From Dechloromonas sp. HYN0024 (lineage in GTDB: Bacteria > Pseudomonadota > Gammaproteobacteria > Burkholderiales > Rhodocyclaceae), in the NCBI RefSeq assembly GCF_003441615.1, contig NZ_CP031842.1, positions 2,736,001-2,800,000 on the forward strand: a DNA stretch of 64,000 nucleotides, given 5' to 3'. The notes below the pieces were generated by a model, which worked only from the letters and a program-made list of their open reading frames with translations, was not told where the DNA came from and did no database searches. Positions 25,845 through 36,575 of this stretch are shown one piece after another (positions within the stretch are counted from its first letter, which is position 1; every line of letters starts with the position of its first letter). A program made the position numbers and the translations under genes.

Positions 25845-26399
25845 ATGGTTGCCCTCAACCCGCCCGTCTGTGATTTTGGCCTACCCGCCATCGCTTTCGA
25901 TCTGCCCGGCACTGATGGCAAACGCCATACCCTGGCCAGTTGCCGGGGCACCAACGGATTGCTGGTGATGTTCATCTGCAACCACTGCCCCTACGTCAAG
26001 GCCATCATCGACCGCCTCATTCATGACTGTCGCGACCTGCAGAAACAGGGTATCGGCTGCGTCGCCATCATGAGCAACGATGTCGCCGCCTACCCTGAAG
26101 ACTCCCCCGCTGCGATGGCACGCTGGGCGGCCGAACTGTCCTTTCCCTTCCCCTACCTCTACGATGCAACCCAGGCCGTCGCCCGCGCCTATGGCGCCGT
26201 GTGCACACCCGATTTTTTCGGCTACAACAGTCAGCTAGAACTTCAATATCGGGGCCGTCTCGACGCCTCGGGGCGCCAGCCCGCCGCCCCCGAGGCGCGC
26301 CGCGAACTACACGACGCCATGCTGGAAATCGCCCGCTCCGGGAGGGGACCGGCGGAGCAGACAGCCTCCATCGGCTGCTCGATCAAATGGCAGATATAA
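25845..26399 (+). CDS. Thioredoxin-fold peroxiredoxin-like protein
   Basis: A 184-residue cytosolic protein of the AhpC/TSA-redoxin superfamily. It starts with the usual PAIAFDLPGTDGKRHTL strand and has a CxxC-type motif CNHC (Cys45, Cys48) in LVMFICNHCPYVKAI, then IGCVAIMSNDVAAYPEDSP, a typical sequence of this subgroup. The C-terminal part ends GCSIKW, also conserved in it. The precise redox role is unknown. I chose the ATG at 25845 because it fits the domain start and has GGGAGTGGAA upstream; longer in-frame readings run into the divergent rsmE gene. Confidence 0.85.
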   Translation: MVALNPPVCDFGLPAIAFDLPGTDGKRHTLASCRGTNGLLVMFICNHCPYVKAIIDRLIHDCRDLQKQGIGCVAIMSNDVAAYPEDSPAAMARWAAELSFPFPYLYDATQAVARAYGAVCTPDFFGYNSQLELQYRGRLDASGRQPAAPEARRELHDAMLEIARSGRGPAEQTASIGCSIKWQI

Positions 26400-26483
26400 C
26401 AAACATTCGCAAGAAGCAATAAAGCCCCCAAAGCTATGGCGGCCGCATGAAGGCTGGGCTATGATTAACCATCGTCATCAACC

Positions 26484-28598
26484 TTGCCAACGTCATTGAG
26501 TTCACCGGACCCTCTTCCGCCCGCCTCCACCGAAACGCGACGCCAACTGGCCTATCTTCAGGCCGTGGTATCGAGCATGCCGCAGGGCATCAGCGTATTC
26601 GATGACAGGCTGTGCCTGCGGGTCTGGAATCAGGGCTTTATTGACGCGCTCGAGCTGCCCGCCGGGGTGGCCCACGATGGCGCGCACTATTCCGACCTGA
26701 TCCGCATCCAGGTTGAACGCGGCGATTACGGCCCCGACGAAGTTGAGGGGCAAGTGGCCAGCCTTACCGCACAGGCCGCAAAATTCGAGGCTGGACAGGT
26801 CGAACGTTGCCTCGCCAACGGACGCTCTTATGTAGTCGACAGCGAACCGCTGACGATCGATCAAAAACTGGCTGGCATCATCACCACCTACACCGACATT
26901 TCGGAGCAGCGCGCCAGTGCCGAACGCGAACAGCTGGCCCAGAAGGTCTATACCCACACACCGGCCGGCATCATCTTCACCGACGAAGCCCACCGCATCC
27001 TCTCGATCAACCCGGCAACCACCCAGATGACGGGCTACGACGCGTTCGAACTGGTCGGGCAAACCGTCTTCGGACTGATCGACCTGAGCGAGGAACAGTC
27101 GCAAGAGGCCTTCGAGAAGGATATTGCCGAGCACGCCTCCTGGCAGGGAGAACTCGAACTGACCCGCAAAGGCGGCGACAGCTTCCCCGCTGGCACCCGG
27201 GTCAACCGCGTGGACGACCCGCAAAGCGGCCTACCGGCCCACTATGTCTGGATTCTTGCCGACATTACCGAACGCAAGCGTTCGGAAGAGCGCATGCGGC
27301 ATATTGCCCAGCACGACGCCCTGACCGGCCTGCCCAACCGCATGGCCCTGCTCATCCGCCTCGGCCAGTTATTGCCCGAGGCGCGCCGTCATGGCTGGAA
27401 GATCGCCATGATGTTTCTTGATCTTGACCGCTTCAAGATCATCAACGACACCCTGGGTCACCAGGTGGGCGACGAACTGTTGCGCGAAGTAGCCTGCCGC
27501 CTGTCCAGCGTGGTCCGCGAAACCGACTTTGTCGCCCGGCTGGGCGGCGACGAGTTTGTCATCATCCTGCCCGGCATCAACTCGGCAGCCGACGCCGCCA
27601 TCGCAGCCAACAAGGCCATCGTGGCGCTATCGTCGACCATCGAGGCGATTGGACACGAACTGCATACCAGTCCGTCGATCGGCATCAGCCTTTTTCCCGA
27701 CGACGGCGCCGATGCCGACACCGTCCTGAAAAATGCCGACACAGCCATGTATCACGCCAAGTCGGCTGGCCGAAACAACTTCCAGTTTTTCTCGGCCGAG
27801 ATGAATCGCATCACCTCGGAACGGCTGAGTATCGAACACAAGCTGCGCCATGCCATTGCCCGCAACGAACTGGCGCTCTGCTTCCAGCCGCAGTTCCGGG
27901 CCAACGACAACCGACCGACCGGCGTCGAAGCCCTTATCCGCTGGCATCACCCGACCGAAGGCATGATTTCGCCAGACCGCTTCATCCCGGTCGCCGAGGA
28001 AACCGGCATCATCGTCGAGATCGGCGACTGGGTTCTGGCCTCCGCCTGCCGCGAACTGAAACGCTGGCTCGACGCAGGACTCGAGCCAATCCGCATGGCC
28101 GTTAACGTCTCGGCCCGGCAGTTGCGCCGCCGCGACTTCTGCGAAACGGTGGCCAATGCCCTGATCGTATCCGGACTGCCAGCCGACCTGCTCGAACTGG
28201 AAATCACCGAAAGCTCGGTGATGGAAAACCCGCAGGAAGCCGTGCTCATTCTCGAACGCCTCGGTCGCATGGGCGTTACCCTGGCCATCGACGATTTCGG
28301 CACGGGCTATTCATCGCTGGCCTATCTGAAACTTTTCCCGATCGATCACCTGAAAATCGACCGCTCCTTCGTCGCCGACATCGAAACCGACCTCAACGAC
28401 CGCGCCATTGCTTTCGGCACCATCGCGCTGGCCCATTCCCTTGGTCTCAGGGTCATTGCCGAAGGTGTCGAAACCGAGGACCAGCTTGATCTCTTGCGCG
28501 GCAATGGCTGCGACGAGGTTCAGGGCTACCTGTTCAGCAAGCCGCTCAGTAGTGCTGCAGTCTTTGCCTTCCTCCACGCCAGGGCGCAGGCAGAGTAA
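26484..28598 (+). CDS. PAS-GGDEF-EAL cyclic-di-GMP protein
   Basis: A 704-residue cytosolic protein. Two PAS-like regions (about 25-145, with [15 protein letters not shown], and about 150-275, with [19 protein letters not shown]) are followed by a GGDEF domain with an intact GGDEF motif (354-358) and an EAL domain with an intact EAL motif (482-484) and DDFGTG. It can therefore in principle make and degrade c-di-GMP. No membrane helix is seen. No ATG precedes the first PAS domain: an in-frame TAA at 26466 leaves only TTG at 26484 or 26496, neither with a clear ribosome binding site, so the exact start is uncertain. Confidence 0.9.
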   Translation: MPTSLSSPDPLPPASTETRRQLAYLQAVVSSMPQGISVFDDRLCLRVWNQGFIDALELPAGVAHDGAHYSDLIRIQVERGDYGPDEVEGQVASLTAQAAKFEAGQVERCLANGRSYVVDSEPLTIDQKLAGIITTYTDISEQRASAEREQLAQKVYTHTPAGIIFTDEAHRILSINPATTQMTGYDAFELVGQTVFGLIDLSEEQSQEAFEKDIAEHASWQGELELTRKGGDSFPAGTRVNRVDDPQSGLPAHYVWILADITERKRSEERMRHIAQHDALTGLPNRMALLIRLGQLLPEARRHGWKIAMMFLDLDRFKIINDTLGHQVGDELLREVACRLSSVVRETDFVARLGGDEFVIILPGINSAADAAIAANKAIVALSSTIEAIGHELHTSPSIGISLFPDDGADADTVLKNADTAMYHAKSAGRNNFQFFSAEMNRITSERLSIEHKLRHAIARNELALCFQPQFRANDNRPTGVEALIRWHHPTEGMISPDRFIPVAEETGIIVEIGDWVLASACRELKRWLDAGLEPIRMAVNVSARQLRRRDFCETVANALIVSGLPADLLELEITESSVMENPQEAVLILERLGRMGVTLAIDDFGTGYSSLAYLKLFPIDHLKIDRSFVADIETDLNDRAIAFGTIALAHSLGLRVIAEGVETEDQLDLLRGNGCDEVQGYLFSKPLSSAAVFAFLHARAQAE

Positions 28599-28627
28599 AA
28601 TCCCGCTTTTTTGTCGCAGGGGTTCAC

Positions 28628-29647
28628 ATGGCACAGCGCACGCTGGCACGCTATCTCACTGAAGAGCAGCGCAACAAGGGCGTCATCACCGGCGACCTGA
28701 AATTCCTCATCGAAATCGTCTCGCGGGCCTGCCAGGCGATTTCCATCGCCATCGGCAAGGGCGGGCTCGGCGGTGTGCTCGGCGAAGCCGGCAGCGACAA
28801 CGTCCAGGGCGAAGCACAGAAAAAACTCGACGTCCTGTCCAATGACATTCTGCTCGACGCCAACGAATGGGGCGGCCACCTTGCCGCCATGGCCTCCGAG
28901 GAAATGGACCTGCCGCACCTCGTCCCGAATCGTTATCCGCAGGGTGAATATCTGCTCACCTTCGACCCGCTCGACGGCTCGTCGAATATCGACGTCAATG
29001 TTTCGATCGGCACCATCTTCTCTGTCCTCAAATGTCCAGAGGGCGCCGACCTGTCGACCCCGGAGGCGGCGGAAGCGGCCTTCCTTCAACCGGGCACCGC
29101 CCAGGTCGCAGCCGGTTATGCCGTCTATGGCCCGACCACCCTGCTCGTCCTCACCGTCGGCGACGGCGTCGTCGTCTTCACCCTCGACCGCGAGCAGGGC
29201 CAGTTCATCCTGACCCAGGAAGACGTCCAGATTCCCGCCGACACCAAGGAGTTCGCCATCAACATGGCCAACCAGCGCTTCTGGGAACCGCCGGTCCAGC
29301 GTTACGTCGGCGAAATGCAGGCGGGCAGGACCGGCCCGCTCGGCAAGGACTACAACATGCGCTGGGTCGCCTCGATGGTCGCCGACGTCCATCGCATCAT
29401 GACGCGCGGCGGCATCTTCATGTATCCGATGGACAGCAAGCTTCAGGGCCAGGGCGGCAAGCTGCGCCTGATGTACGAAGCCAACCCGATGGCTTTCCTG
29501 GTCGAACAGGCGGGCGGGGCGGCCACGACCGGCCGGCAGCGCATTTTGGACATTCAGCCGGAAAAACTTCACCAGCGCGTCCCGGTCATCCTCGGCTCGA
29601 AAAATGAAGTCGAGCGCGTTATGGGCTATCACGCGGGGCAGTTCTGA
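28628..29647 (+). CDS. fbp: Fructose-1,6-bisphosphatase class 1
   Basis: A 339-residue class 1 FBPase, which makes fructose 6-phosphate for gluconeogenesis and the Calvin cycle. Visible are the metal-binding [17 protein letters not shown] block and the C-terminal [20 protein letters not shown], which contains the substrate-binding region. Length matches the family. AGGGG lies six bases before the ATG. A TAAAAT hexamer (28596-28601) overlaps the end of the upstream c-di-GMP gene and could be its -10. It precedes the tkt-gap-epd-pgk-pyk-fba cluster. Confidence 0.97.
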   Translation: MAQRTLARYLTEEQRNKGVITGDLKFLIEIVSRACQAISIAIGKGGLGGVLGEAGSDNVQGEAQKKLDVLSNDILLDANEWGGHLAAMASEEMDLPHLVPNRYPQGEYLLTFDPLDGSSNIDVNVSIGTIFSVLKCPEGADLSTPEAAEAAFLQPGTAQVAAGYAVYGPTTLLVLTVGDGVVVFTLDREQGQFILTQEDVQIPADTKEFAINMANQRFWEPPVQRYVGEMQAGRTGPLGKDYNMRWVASMVADVHRIMTRGGIFMYPMDSKLQGQGGKLRLMYEANPMAFLVEQAGGAATTGRQRILDIQPEKLHQRVPVILGSKNEVERVMGYHAGQF

Positions 29648-29741
29648 AATGGCTTTTGACGCGGAGGAAGTGAATTAAGCCAGACGAGCAGAAAACAGTC
29701 TGTTTTGTAAGGTTTTATCCAACGGGATCCGAAGCATCTGC

Positions 29742-29774
29742 GTCAAAACAAAACGGGGCCTAACAGGCCCCGTT
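29742..29774 (-). terminator. Intrinsic terminator of the BamE-like lipoprotein gene
   Basis: AACGGGGCC (29752-29760) pairs with GGCCCCGTT (29766-29774); the minus strand continues TTTTGTTTT. It may also slow transcription coming from fbp. Confidence 0.85.
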
Positions 29775-29796
29775 CCCTATTCGGCATCCTGGTTTG

Positions 29797-30483
29797 TCAG
29801 CGGTAACCGCTTTCGTTGGCATTGTGAATGATCCAGGTCAGGTAGTGGCCGCTGCCGAAGCCAGCCTGATTCGAGAATATCAGGCGCCCCTGACCCTTGT
29901 AGGTCATTTCCCAGCGTGTCTTGTCGCTACCGAAGTAGAAGGGAATGAAAGCCTTGCCGGTAACATAGGCCCCCTGATCGGTCGGCTGGCCGACGATATC
30001 GGTTACCTGCTGCTGCGACATGCCGATCTTGAGACGGGTGAAACGGCTGTTGGCAGCCGGCAGGCCGCTAATTTCGCCCTGCCAGTCATTGAGCCCCTTG
30101 ACCTGCGTCCCCTGACCAGCTTCGACCTTGGTCGAATCGGTAACCGGCTTGTTCTTCGACAAATCGTAGTGACCAGCGGCACTAGCTGACGGCACGACCG
30201 GCGTCGCGGCGGTTGCCGAGGCCGGCACGCAATCGAGCGGCGCTACGGCCTTGCTTTTCGTTTTGCCACCCTTTGTTTTCGATTTGCCCTCTTCCTTGCA
30301 CACCGGCTTGCTCTCAGGCACCGGTTTGCTCTCGACAACCGGTTCGGGGGCCTTGCTGGCCGCCTTGAGCGGCGCCGTTTCAGCCTCCGGCTTGCTCTGG
30401 TTAGTGTTACAGGCGGCCAGACCGAGAATCATCGCGGCAGCGAACAATCGGGATGACAGGGAGTTTCCGTTCATAATTTTCAT
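29797..30483 (-). CDS. Putative lipoprotein with BamE/OmlA-like domain
   Basis: A 228-residue predicted lipoprotein. The signal ends in the lipobox GLAAC with Cys25. Residues ~30-120 are low complexity (Lys/Pro/Ala/Glu, with KPVPESKPVCKEEGKSKTK). The C-terminal domain reads FTRLKIGMSQQQVTDIVGQP and GKAFIPFYFGSDKTRWEM, like the SmpA/OmlA/BamE fold. It is a paralogue of the 140-residue protein at 33814 (shared LKIGMS, IVG-PT, IPFYFGSD and KG-G-L). The start at 30483 is set by the signal peptide; upstream frames overlap the divergent tkt gene. It is transcribed divergently from tkt. Function unknown. Confidence 0.78.
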   Translation of the reverse strand: MKIMNGNSLSSRLFAAAMILGLAACNTNQSKPEAETAPLKAASKAPEPVVESKPVPESKPVCKEEGKSKTKGGKTKSKAVAPLDCVPASATAATPVVPSASAAGHYDLSKNKPVTDSTKVEAGQGTQVKGLNDWQGEISGLPAANSRFTRLKIGMSQQQVTDIVGQPTDQGAYVTGKAFIPFYFGSDKTRWEMTYKGQGRLIFSNQAGFGSGHYLTWIIHNANESGYR

Positions 30484-30664
30484 GGGTAGGCTCTCGGAAA
30501 AATCGGGGCTCGGGCAACTCCGCCCGGTGGTATTGCAGTATATCGGGATCAATGCAACACGCCACCCTGGCCGCTGACCAATGCCGGAAAACAACGAAAC
30601 GCCTACCCAAAAATAGGGTTTTCCCCGATAATTTAGGCTTTTCAGCAGGCTGGATTTCCGGATC

Positions 30665-32671
30665 ATGAGCGTCAGCAATCTCCCCAAGTTCTCTCCCCTG
30701 ACCGGCGCCATCCGCGCACTGGCCATGGATGCCGTCCAGCAGGCCAATTCCGGTCATCCCGGCGCCCCGATGGGCATGGCGGAAATCGCCGAAGTACTGT
30801 GGCGCCGCCACCTGCGCCACAACCCGACGAACCCGCACTGGCCTGACCGCGACCGCTTCGTGCTGTCGAACGGCCACGGCTCGATGCTGATCTATGCCCT
30901 GCTCCACCTGACCGGCTACGACCTGTCGATTGCCGACCTCAAGAATTTCCGCCAGTTGCATGCCCGTACTCCGGGCCACCCGGAATTCGGCTACACCCCC
31001 GGCGTCGAAACCACGACTGGCCCGCTCGGCCAGGGCATCACCAACGCCGTCGGTTTCGCGCTGGCCGAAAAGGTGCTGGCCGCGGAGTTCAACCGGCCCG
31101 GCCACGATATCGTCAATCACCACACCTACACCTTCCTCGGCGACGGTTGCCTGATGGAAGGCATCTCGCACGAAGCCTGCTCGCTGGCCGGCACGCTCGG
31201 CCTCGGCAAGCTGATTGCTTTCTGGGACGATAACGGGATTTCCATCGACGGCCATGTCGAAGGCTGGTTCACCGACGACACCCCGAAGCGCTTCGAATCC
31301 TATGGCTGGCATGTCATCGACGACGTCGACGGGCATGACAGCGCTGCGGTCGAAGCCGCCCTGCTCACCGCCCAGTCGGTCACCGACAAGCCCAGCCTGA
31401 TCTGCTGCAAGACGACCATCGGCGCCGGCTCGCCGAACAAGCAGGGCTCGCACGACTGCCACGGCGCGCCGCTCGGCAAGGACGAAATCGCCGCTGCCCG
31501 CGCCTATATCGGCTGGAACCACCCGGCTTTCGAAATCCCGGCCGATATCTACGCCGCCTGGGACCGCAAGGCTGCCGGCGCTGCTGCCGAAGGCGAGTGG
31601 AATGCCCGTTTCGCCGCCTACCGCGCCGCCTTCCCGGCCGAAGCCGCTGAGTTCGAGCGCCGCGTCATGCAGCGCGAACTGCCGGCCAACTGGGCCGCGA
31701 CCAAGGCCACCTATATCGCCGCATGCCGCGACAAGGCCGAGAACATCGCCACCCGCAAGGCTTCGCAGAACGCTATCGCCGCACTTGTCCCGGCCGTGCC
31801 GGAAATCTTTGGCGGCTCGGCCGACCTGGCCGGCTCCAACCTGACCTTCGTCAAGGGCAGCAAGGGCGTCACCAAGACCGAAGGCGGCAACTACTGCTAC
31901 TACGGCGTGCGCGAATTCGGCATGACCGCCATCGCCAACGGCCTCGCCCTGCACGGTGGCCTGATTCCCTACACCGCGACCTTCCTGGTCTTCTCCGACT
32001 ACGCCCGCAACGCCATCCGCATGGCGGCGCTCATGAAGCAGCGCCAGATCATGGTCTACACCCATGACTCTATCGGCCTCGGCGAAGACGGCCCGACGCA
32101 CCAGCCGGTCGAGCACATCCCGTCGATGCGTATCATTCCGAACCTCGACGTCTGGCGTCCGGCCGACGCAACCGAAACCGCCATCGCCTGGACCTTTGCC
32201 GTCGAACGTCAGGATGGCCCCAGCATCCTCGCCCTGTCCCGTCAGAACCTGCCGACCGTAACCCAGAATGTCAGCGATGCCGACATCGCCCGGGGCGGCT
32301 ATGTTCTGTCCGAGGCAGATGGCGAAGCACAGATCACCTTCATCGCCACCGGTTCTGAAATCAAGCTGGCGCTCGACACCCAGGCCGCGCTGGCTGGCGA
32401 AGGCATCAAGACCCGCGTCGTCTCGATGCCCTGCTCGAATGTATTTGACCGCCAGAGCGCCGACTACAAGACCGCCGTTCTCGGCGGCTGCAAGAAACGC
32501 ATCGCCATCGAAGCCGCTCACCCCGACTTCTGGCGCAAATACGTCGGCCTGCACGGCGCCGTCATCGGCATTGACCGCTTCGGCGAGTCGGCCCCGGCTG
32601 GCCAGTTGTTCGAAATGTTCGGTTTCACGGTCGCCAACGTCGTCAAGACGGCCAAGGCGCTGTTGTCCTGA
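30665..32671 (+). CDS. tkt: Transketolase
   Basis: A 668-residue thiamine-diphosphate enzyme that moves two-carbon units between sugar phosphates in the pentose phosphate and Calvin pathways. Typical motifs are [20 protein letters not shown] at the N-terminus, [18 protein letters not shown] (ThDP-binding GDG motif), and in the pyrimidine domain [20 protein letters not shown] and [15 protein letters not shown]. Length matches E. coli TktA (663). It begins the main glycolytic/Calvin cluster; gap follows after 24 bases. Confidence 0.97.
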   Translation: MSVSNLPKFSPLTGAIRALAMDAVQQANSGHPGAPMGMAEIAEVLWRRHLRHNPTNPHWPDRDRFVLSNGHGSMLIYALLHLTGYDLSIADLKNFRQLHARTPGHPEFGYTPGVETTTGPLGQGITNAVGFALAEKVLAAEFNRPGHDIVNHHTYTFLGDGCLMEGISHEACSLAGTLGLGKLIAFWDDNGISIDGHVEGWFTDDTPKRFESYGWHVIDDVDGHDSAAVEAALLTAQSVTDKPSLICCKTTIGAGSPNKQGSHDCHGAPLGKDEIAAARAYIGWNHPAFEIPADIYAAWDRKAAGAAAEGEWNARFAAYRAAFPAEAAEFERRVMQRELPANWAATKATYIAACRDKAENIATRKASQNAIAALVPAVPEIFGGSADLAGSNLTFVKGSKGVTKTEGGNYCYYGVREFGMTAIANGLALHGGLIPYTATFLVFSDYARNAIRMAALMKQRQIMVYTHDSIGLGEDGPTHQPVEHIPSMRIIPNLDVWRPADATETAIAWTFAVERQDGPSILALSRQNLPTVTQNVSDADIARGGYVLSEADGEAQITFIATGSEIKLALDTQAALAGEGIKTRVVSMPCSNVFDRQSADYKTAVLGGCKKRIAIEAAHPDFWRKYVGLHGAVIGIDRFGESAPAGQLFEMFGFTVANVVKTAKALLS

Positions 32672-32695
32672 TTTTTTAGAGAGGGAGTTAGATTC

Positions 32696-33724
32696 ATGGC
32701 TATCAAGGTTGCAATCAACGGTTTCGGTCGTATCGGTCGCTGCACGCTGCGCGCCATTTACGAGCAGGGTCTGCAGAACGAATTCGACGTCGTCGCCATC
32801 AACGCCGCCGGCGACTTGGCCACCAACGCCCACCTGCTCAAGTACGACACGACGCACGGCCGCTTCCGCACCAGCGTCGAGACCGAAGGCGAGAACTGCA
32901 TCATCATCGACGGCAAGAAGGTCGCCTTCTATTCGACCAAGAACCCGAAAGACATCAACTGGGCCGACCACGGCGTTGATATCGTCCTCGAATGCACCGG
33001 CGCCTACACCACCAAGGCCAAGGCCCAGGCCCTGCTCGACCAGGGTGCGAAGCGCGTCCTGATCTCCGCCCCGGGCGGCGATGACGTCGACACCACCATC
33101 GTCGTCGGCGTGAACGAAGGCGCCATCAAGGCCGGCATGACCGTGGTCTCGAACGCCTCGTGCACCACCAACTGCCTGGCCCCGGTCGCCAAGATCCTGT
33201 CCGACGCCATCGGCATCAAGCAGGGCCTGATGACCACCATCCACGCCTACACCAACGACCAGGTGACGGTGGACGTCCGCCACAAGGACCTGCGCCGCGC
33301 CCGCGCCGCTGCCGCCAACATCATCCCGACCAAGACCGGCGCTGCCAAGGCCGTCGGCCTCGTCCTCCCGGAACTGGTTGGCAAGGTTGATGGTTTCGCC
33401 CTGCGCGTGCCGACCATCAACGTCTCGCTGGTCGACCTGACCTTCACGGCCAACCGCAGCACCACCAAGGAAGAAATCAACGCCTTGATGACCGCCGCCG
33501 CCAATGGCCCGCTCAAGGGCATCCTCGACGTCAACAACGAGCCCCTGGTGTCGTCCGACTTCAACCACACCACCGTGTCCTCGACCTTCGACGCCACCCA
33601 GACCCGCGTCATCAAGGGTGAAGACGGTTCCGTACTGGTCAAGGTCCTCGCCTGGTACGACAACGAGTGGGGCTACTCCTGCCGCATGCTCGATGCCGCC
33701 CGCGCCTGGATGGCAGCCAAGTAA
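32696..33724 (+). CDS. gap: Glyceraldehyde-3-phosphate dehydrogenase, type I
   Basis: A 342-residue NAD(P)-dependent enzyme that forms 1,3-bisphosphoglycerate, or in reverse glyceraldehyde 3-phosphate. The start is [16 protein letters not shown], the active site is [12 protein letters not shown] with the catalytic Cys, and the phosphate-binding region is HAYTNDQ with [22 protein letters not shown] closes the substrate site. Coenzyme preference is not certain. GGGAG precedes the ATG. It follows tkt and is followed by a strong terminator. Confidence 0.97.
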   Translation: MAIKVAINGFGRIGRCTLRAIYEQGLQNEFDVVAINAAGDLATNAHLLKYDTTHGRFRTSVETEGENCIIIDGKKVAFYSTKNPKDINWADHGVDIVLECTGAYTTKAKAQALLDQGAKRVLISAPGGDDVDTTIVVGVNEGAIKAGMTVVSNASCTTNCLAPVAKILSDAIGIKQGLMTTIHAYTNDQVTVDVRHKDLRRARAAAANIIPTKTGAAKAVGLVLPELVGKVDGFALRVPTINVSLVDLTFTANRSTTKEEINALMTAAANGPLKGILDVNNEPLVSSDFNHTTVSSTFDATQTRVIKGEDGSVLVKVLAWYDNEWGYSCRMLDAARAWMAAK

Positions 33725-33739
33725 GCTGTTTGTTGCATC

Positions 33740-33766
33740 AAAAGGGGCCGCAAGGCCCCTTTTGTT
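33740..33766. terminator. Intrinsic terminator after gap
   Basis: AAAAGGGGCC (33740-33749) pairs with GGCCCCTTTT (33754-33763) around a GCAA loop. Because the cluster continues downstream, it probably separates the tkt-gap unit from the following genes. Confidence 0.9.
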
Positions 33767-33813
33767 TCGCCCTACCTAGCCTCATGTCTCAACTGACCCG
33801 TGGAGGAATCACG

Positions 33814-34236
33814 ATGCTGAACCAGACTCGCCGCATGACCCTCGCCACCCTGTGCCTTTCGCTGACCCTGGCCGGCGGCCATGTTTTCGCCGAAGATGCC
33901 GCCAAGAAGCAGGAGGCGGAAGAACCGGTCATTGTCGGCAACCCGCCAGCCGACTCCGCCTTTGGCAAACTCAAGATCGGCATGAGCTACGAGGAAGTAC
34001 TCGCCATTGTCGGCAAGCCAACCAGCGAAAACAGCTGGTGCACCGGCAAGCAGCACATTCCCTTTTATTTTGGCTCTGACCGCGGCCGCGCCGAAGCCAA
34101 TTTCAAAGGCATGGGCCAGCTGAAATTCAACTCGGATGTCAGCCTGTACCCCTTCCGTATCTGCAAGGCCGACAAGCCTACCACCCTGATTCACGTTAAT
34201 TACAATCCCGAAAGCACGGGCGAACTGGCCAAGTAA
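33814..34236 (+). CDS. Secreted small protein with BamE/OmlA-like domain
   Basis: A 140-residue protein with a Sec signal (residues 1-26, ending GGHVFAED) and no lipobox Cys. The mature domain FGKLKIGMSYEEVLAIVGKP with GKQHIPFYFGSDRGRAE is closely related to the C-terminal domain of the lipoprotein at 29797. Such domains bind to or stabilise outer-membrane partners in BamE, but the role here is unknown. The ATG follows GGAGG with seven bases between. It sits between gap and epd inside a carbon-metabolism cluster, with the epd start 25 bases downstream. Confidence 0.75.
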   Translation: MLNQTRRMTLATLCLSLTLAGGHVFAEDAAKKQEAEEPVIVGNPPADSAFGKLKIGMSYEEVLAIVGKPTSENSWCTGKQHIPFYFGSDRGRAEANFKGMGQLKFNSDVSLYPFRICKADKPTTLIHVNYNPESTGELAK

Positions 34237-34261
34237 GCCATTGGACAACGACCACCACGCC

Positions 34262-35296
34262 ATGCCCCTGCGTCTTGCCATCAACGGCTATGGCCGCATC
34301 GGTCGCTGCTTCCTGCGCGCCCTTCTCGAGTCGCCGGTTACCCATGATTTTGCGGTCGTCGCCATCAACGAACCGGCCAACCTCGAGAGCATGGCCTACC
34401 TGACGCGCTTCGATTCGACGCATGGGCGTTTTCCCGGCAGCGTCGAGGTCGCCGACGGCCAATTTCTGATCAACAACAGCCCCCTCCACATCAGCCATGT
34501 GCGCACCCCGGAAGAGGTGGACTGGCGGGACATCGACCTTGTCGTCGAATGCTCCGGCGCCTATGGTCGCCGCGATGAACTGGCCCGCTTCATCACTGCC
34601 GGCTGCCCGCGACTGCTTCTCTCGCACCCGGGGGCCAGCGGCGACGATGTCGATGCGACCATTGTCGCCGGCATCAATCAGAACAGCCTGACCGGCCACG
34701 AACGCCTGGTGTCGGCTGCCTCCTGCACGACCAATGCCATCGTGCCGATCCTCGATCTGCTCGACCGCGAAGTCGGCATCGATCAGGCCCTCCTCACCAC
34801 ACTGCATTCGGTCATGAACGACCAGCCGCTGATCGATGGTTACCACCACGACGACCTGCGCCGTACGCGCTCGGCCATGCAGTCGATCATCCCGGTGTCG
34901 ACCGGTCTGGCGCGCGGCGTCGAGCGCCTGCTGCCGCAACTGACCGGCAAGGTGCAAGCCAAGGCCATCCGTGTGCCGACCCTCAATGTTTCGGCGATCG
35001 ACCTGACGATCAGCACCCAGCGTCCGGTCTCGGCCCATAGCATCAACGCCCTGCTCGCCGATGCGGCGCGCGGCCCGTTGAAAAAGCTGATGGCCTACTC
35101 GGAGGCAGCCCACGCCTCCATCGATTTCAATCACGACCCCCATTCAGCCATCATCGACGGCAGCCAGACCCGCACCGGCGGGACGCATCTGGTAAACCTC
35201 TTTGTCTGGTTCGACAACGAATGGGGCTTCGCCAACCGCATGCTCGACGTGGCCGGCTACTGGTCACAACACTGGGCGCAAGCATCCAAAACTTGA
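34262..35296 (+). CDS. epd: D-erythrose-4-phosphate dehydrogenase
   Basis: A 344-residue GAPDH-family enzyme. Relative to GAPDH, the active-site segment reads [12 protein letters not shown], and the C-terminal [16 protein letters not shown] and [11 protein letters not shown] match E. coli Epd, which makes 4-phosphoerythronate for pyridoxal phosphate synthesis; pdxA of the same pathway lies at 51020. A bifunctional role as a second GAPDH cannot be excluded. I chose the ATG at 34262, because Epd proteins begin close to [13 protein letters not shown]; a TTG at 34241 would add seven residues. Neither has a strong ribosome binding site. pgk follows 19 bases later. Confidence 0.87.
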   Translation: MPLRLAINGYGRIGRCFLRALLESPVTHDFAVVAINEPANLESMAYLTRFDSTHGRFPGSVEVADGQFLINNSPLHISHVRTPEEVDWRDIDLVVECSGAYGRRDELARFITAGCPRLLLSHPGASGDDVDATIVAGINQNSLTGHERLVSAASCTTNAIVPILDLLDREVGIDQALLTTLHSVMNDQPLIDGYHHDDLRRTRSAMQSIIPVSTGLARGVERLLPQLTGKVQAKAIRVPTLNVSAIDLTISTQRPVSAHSINALLADAARGPLKKLMAYSEAAHASIDFNHDPHSAIIDGSQTRTGGTHLVNLFVWFDNEWGFANRMLDVAGYWSQHWAQASKT

Positions 35297-35315
35297 ATCA
35301 TCCCTGGAGATATCC

Positions 35316-36500
35316 ATGAACGTCATCAAACTCACCAACCTCGACGTATCCGGCAAGCGCGTCTTCATCCGCGCCGACTTGAATGTGCCGCAGGACGAAG
35401 CCGGCAACATCACCGAAGATACCCGCATCCGTGCCTCGCTGCCGTCCATCAAGTACTGCCTCGAAAAGGGCGCGGCGGTCATGGTCACCTCTCACCTCGG
35501 CCGCCCGACCGAAGGCGAACTGACCCACGAAGACAGCCTGATGCCGGTCGCCGTCCGTCTCGGCCAGATGCTGCACACCTCCGTGCGCCTGATTACCGAC
35601 TGGGTCGACGGCGGCTTCGAGGTCAAACCCGGCGAGGTGGTCCTGCTTGAAAACTGTCGCGTCAACAAGGGCGAGAAAAAAAACAACGACGAACTGGCCC
35701 AGAAAATGGCCAAACTGTGCGACGTATACGTCAATGACGCGTTCGGCACCGCCCACCGCGCCGAAGCCACCACCCACGGCATCGCCAAGTACGCCCCGAC
35801 GGCCTGCGCCGGCATCCTCATGGGCGCTGAAATCGACGCCCTGACCAAGGCCCTGACCAATCCGAAGCGGCCGCTCGTCGCCATCGTCGGCGGCTCCAAG
35901 GTATCGTCCAAGCTGACCATCCTCAAGTCGCTGGCCAGCAAGGTCGACCAGCTGATTGTCGGTGGCGGCATCGCCAACACCTTCCTGCTCGCTTCCGGCA
36001 AGCGCATCGGCGACTCCCTGGCGGAAGCCGATCTGGTCAAGGAAGCCCACACCATCATGGACATCATGAAGGAACGCGGCGCTGAAGTTCCGCTGCCAGT
36101 CGACGTTGTCGTCGCTGACGAAGTGTCGGCTCTGGCACGTGCCAACAAGATTTCCGTTGATGACGTGCATGTCCACGACCGCATCCTCGACGTCGGCCCG
36201 AAAACCGCCGCCATGCTCTCGCAAATCATCGCCAACGCCGGCACCATCGTCTGGAACGGCCCGGTCGGCGTATTCGAACTGCCGCAGTTCGCTGGCGGCA
36301 CCAAGATGCTCGCCTCGGCCATCGCCCACTCTGAAGCCTTCTCGATCGCCGGCGGCGGCGACACCCTGGCCGCCATCGCCAAATTCCACATCCACGACGA
36401 CGTCGGCTATATCTCGACCGGCGGCGGAGCCTTCCTCGAATTCCTCGAAGGCAAGACACTGCCAGCCATTCAGGTACTGGAAGAACGCGCCGCGAAATAA
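35316..36500 (+). CDS. pgk: Phosphoglycerate kinase
   Basis: A 394-residue glycolytic kinase. Motifs are [13 protein letters not shown] (substrate loop), [37 protein letters not shown], and the nucleotide-binding [13 protein letters not shown] with [10 protein letters not shown]. It transfers phosphate from 1,3-bisphosphoglycerate to ADP. The ATG is preceded by GGAG seven bases away; the frame is open further upstream but runs into epd. It lies in the order epd-pgk-pyk-fba. Confidence 0.97.
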   Translation: MNVIKLTNLDVSGKRVFIRADLNVPQDEAGNITEDTRIRASLPSIKYCLEKGAAVMVTSHLGRPTEGELTHEDSLMPVAVRLGQMLHTSVRLITDWVDGGFEVKPGEVVLLENCRVNKGEKKNNDELAQKMAKLCDVYVNDAFGTAHRAEATTHGIAKYAPTACAGILMGAEIDALTKALTNPKRPLVAIVGGSKVSSKLTILKSLASKVDQLIVGGGIANTFLLASGKRIGDSLAEADLVKEAHTIMDIMKERGAEVPLPVDVVVADEVSALARANKISVDDVHVHDRILDVGPKTAAMLSQIIANAGTIVWNGPVGVFELPQFAGGTKMLASAIAHSEAFSIAGGGDTLAAIAKFHIHDDVGYISTGGGAFLEFLEGKTLPAIQVLEERAAK

Positions 36501-36510
36501 TGCGGCCATG

Positions 36511-36541
36511 CAGCGACCATAGCCTGGCTGCGGTCGCTGCA
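36511..36541 (+). repeat. Nine-base-pair hairpin between pgk and pyk
   Basis: GCAGCGACC (36511-36519) pairs with GGTCGCTGC (36533-36541) across a 13-base loop. AAAAACC follows, not a T run, so it is more likely an mRNA stability or processing element than a terminator. Confidence 0.6.
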
Positions 36542-36575
36542 AAAACCACTATAAGAACAAAGGGATAGAGAAGAC

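Noticed and set aside
30407..33568. A very long open frame (over 1000 codons) on the minus strand across tkt and gap.
   Set aside because: It lies opposite tkt and gap, which are unmistakable, and has the Gly/Val/Asp/Arg-rich composition of an antisense shadow in high-G+C DNA. Only the lipoprotein at 29797-30483 in this area is supported on that strand.
35298..36542. Long minus-strand open frames opposite pgk.
   Set aside because: They are shadows of pgk: no ribosome binding site, no recognisable domain, composition typical of reverse-frame translation.
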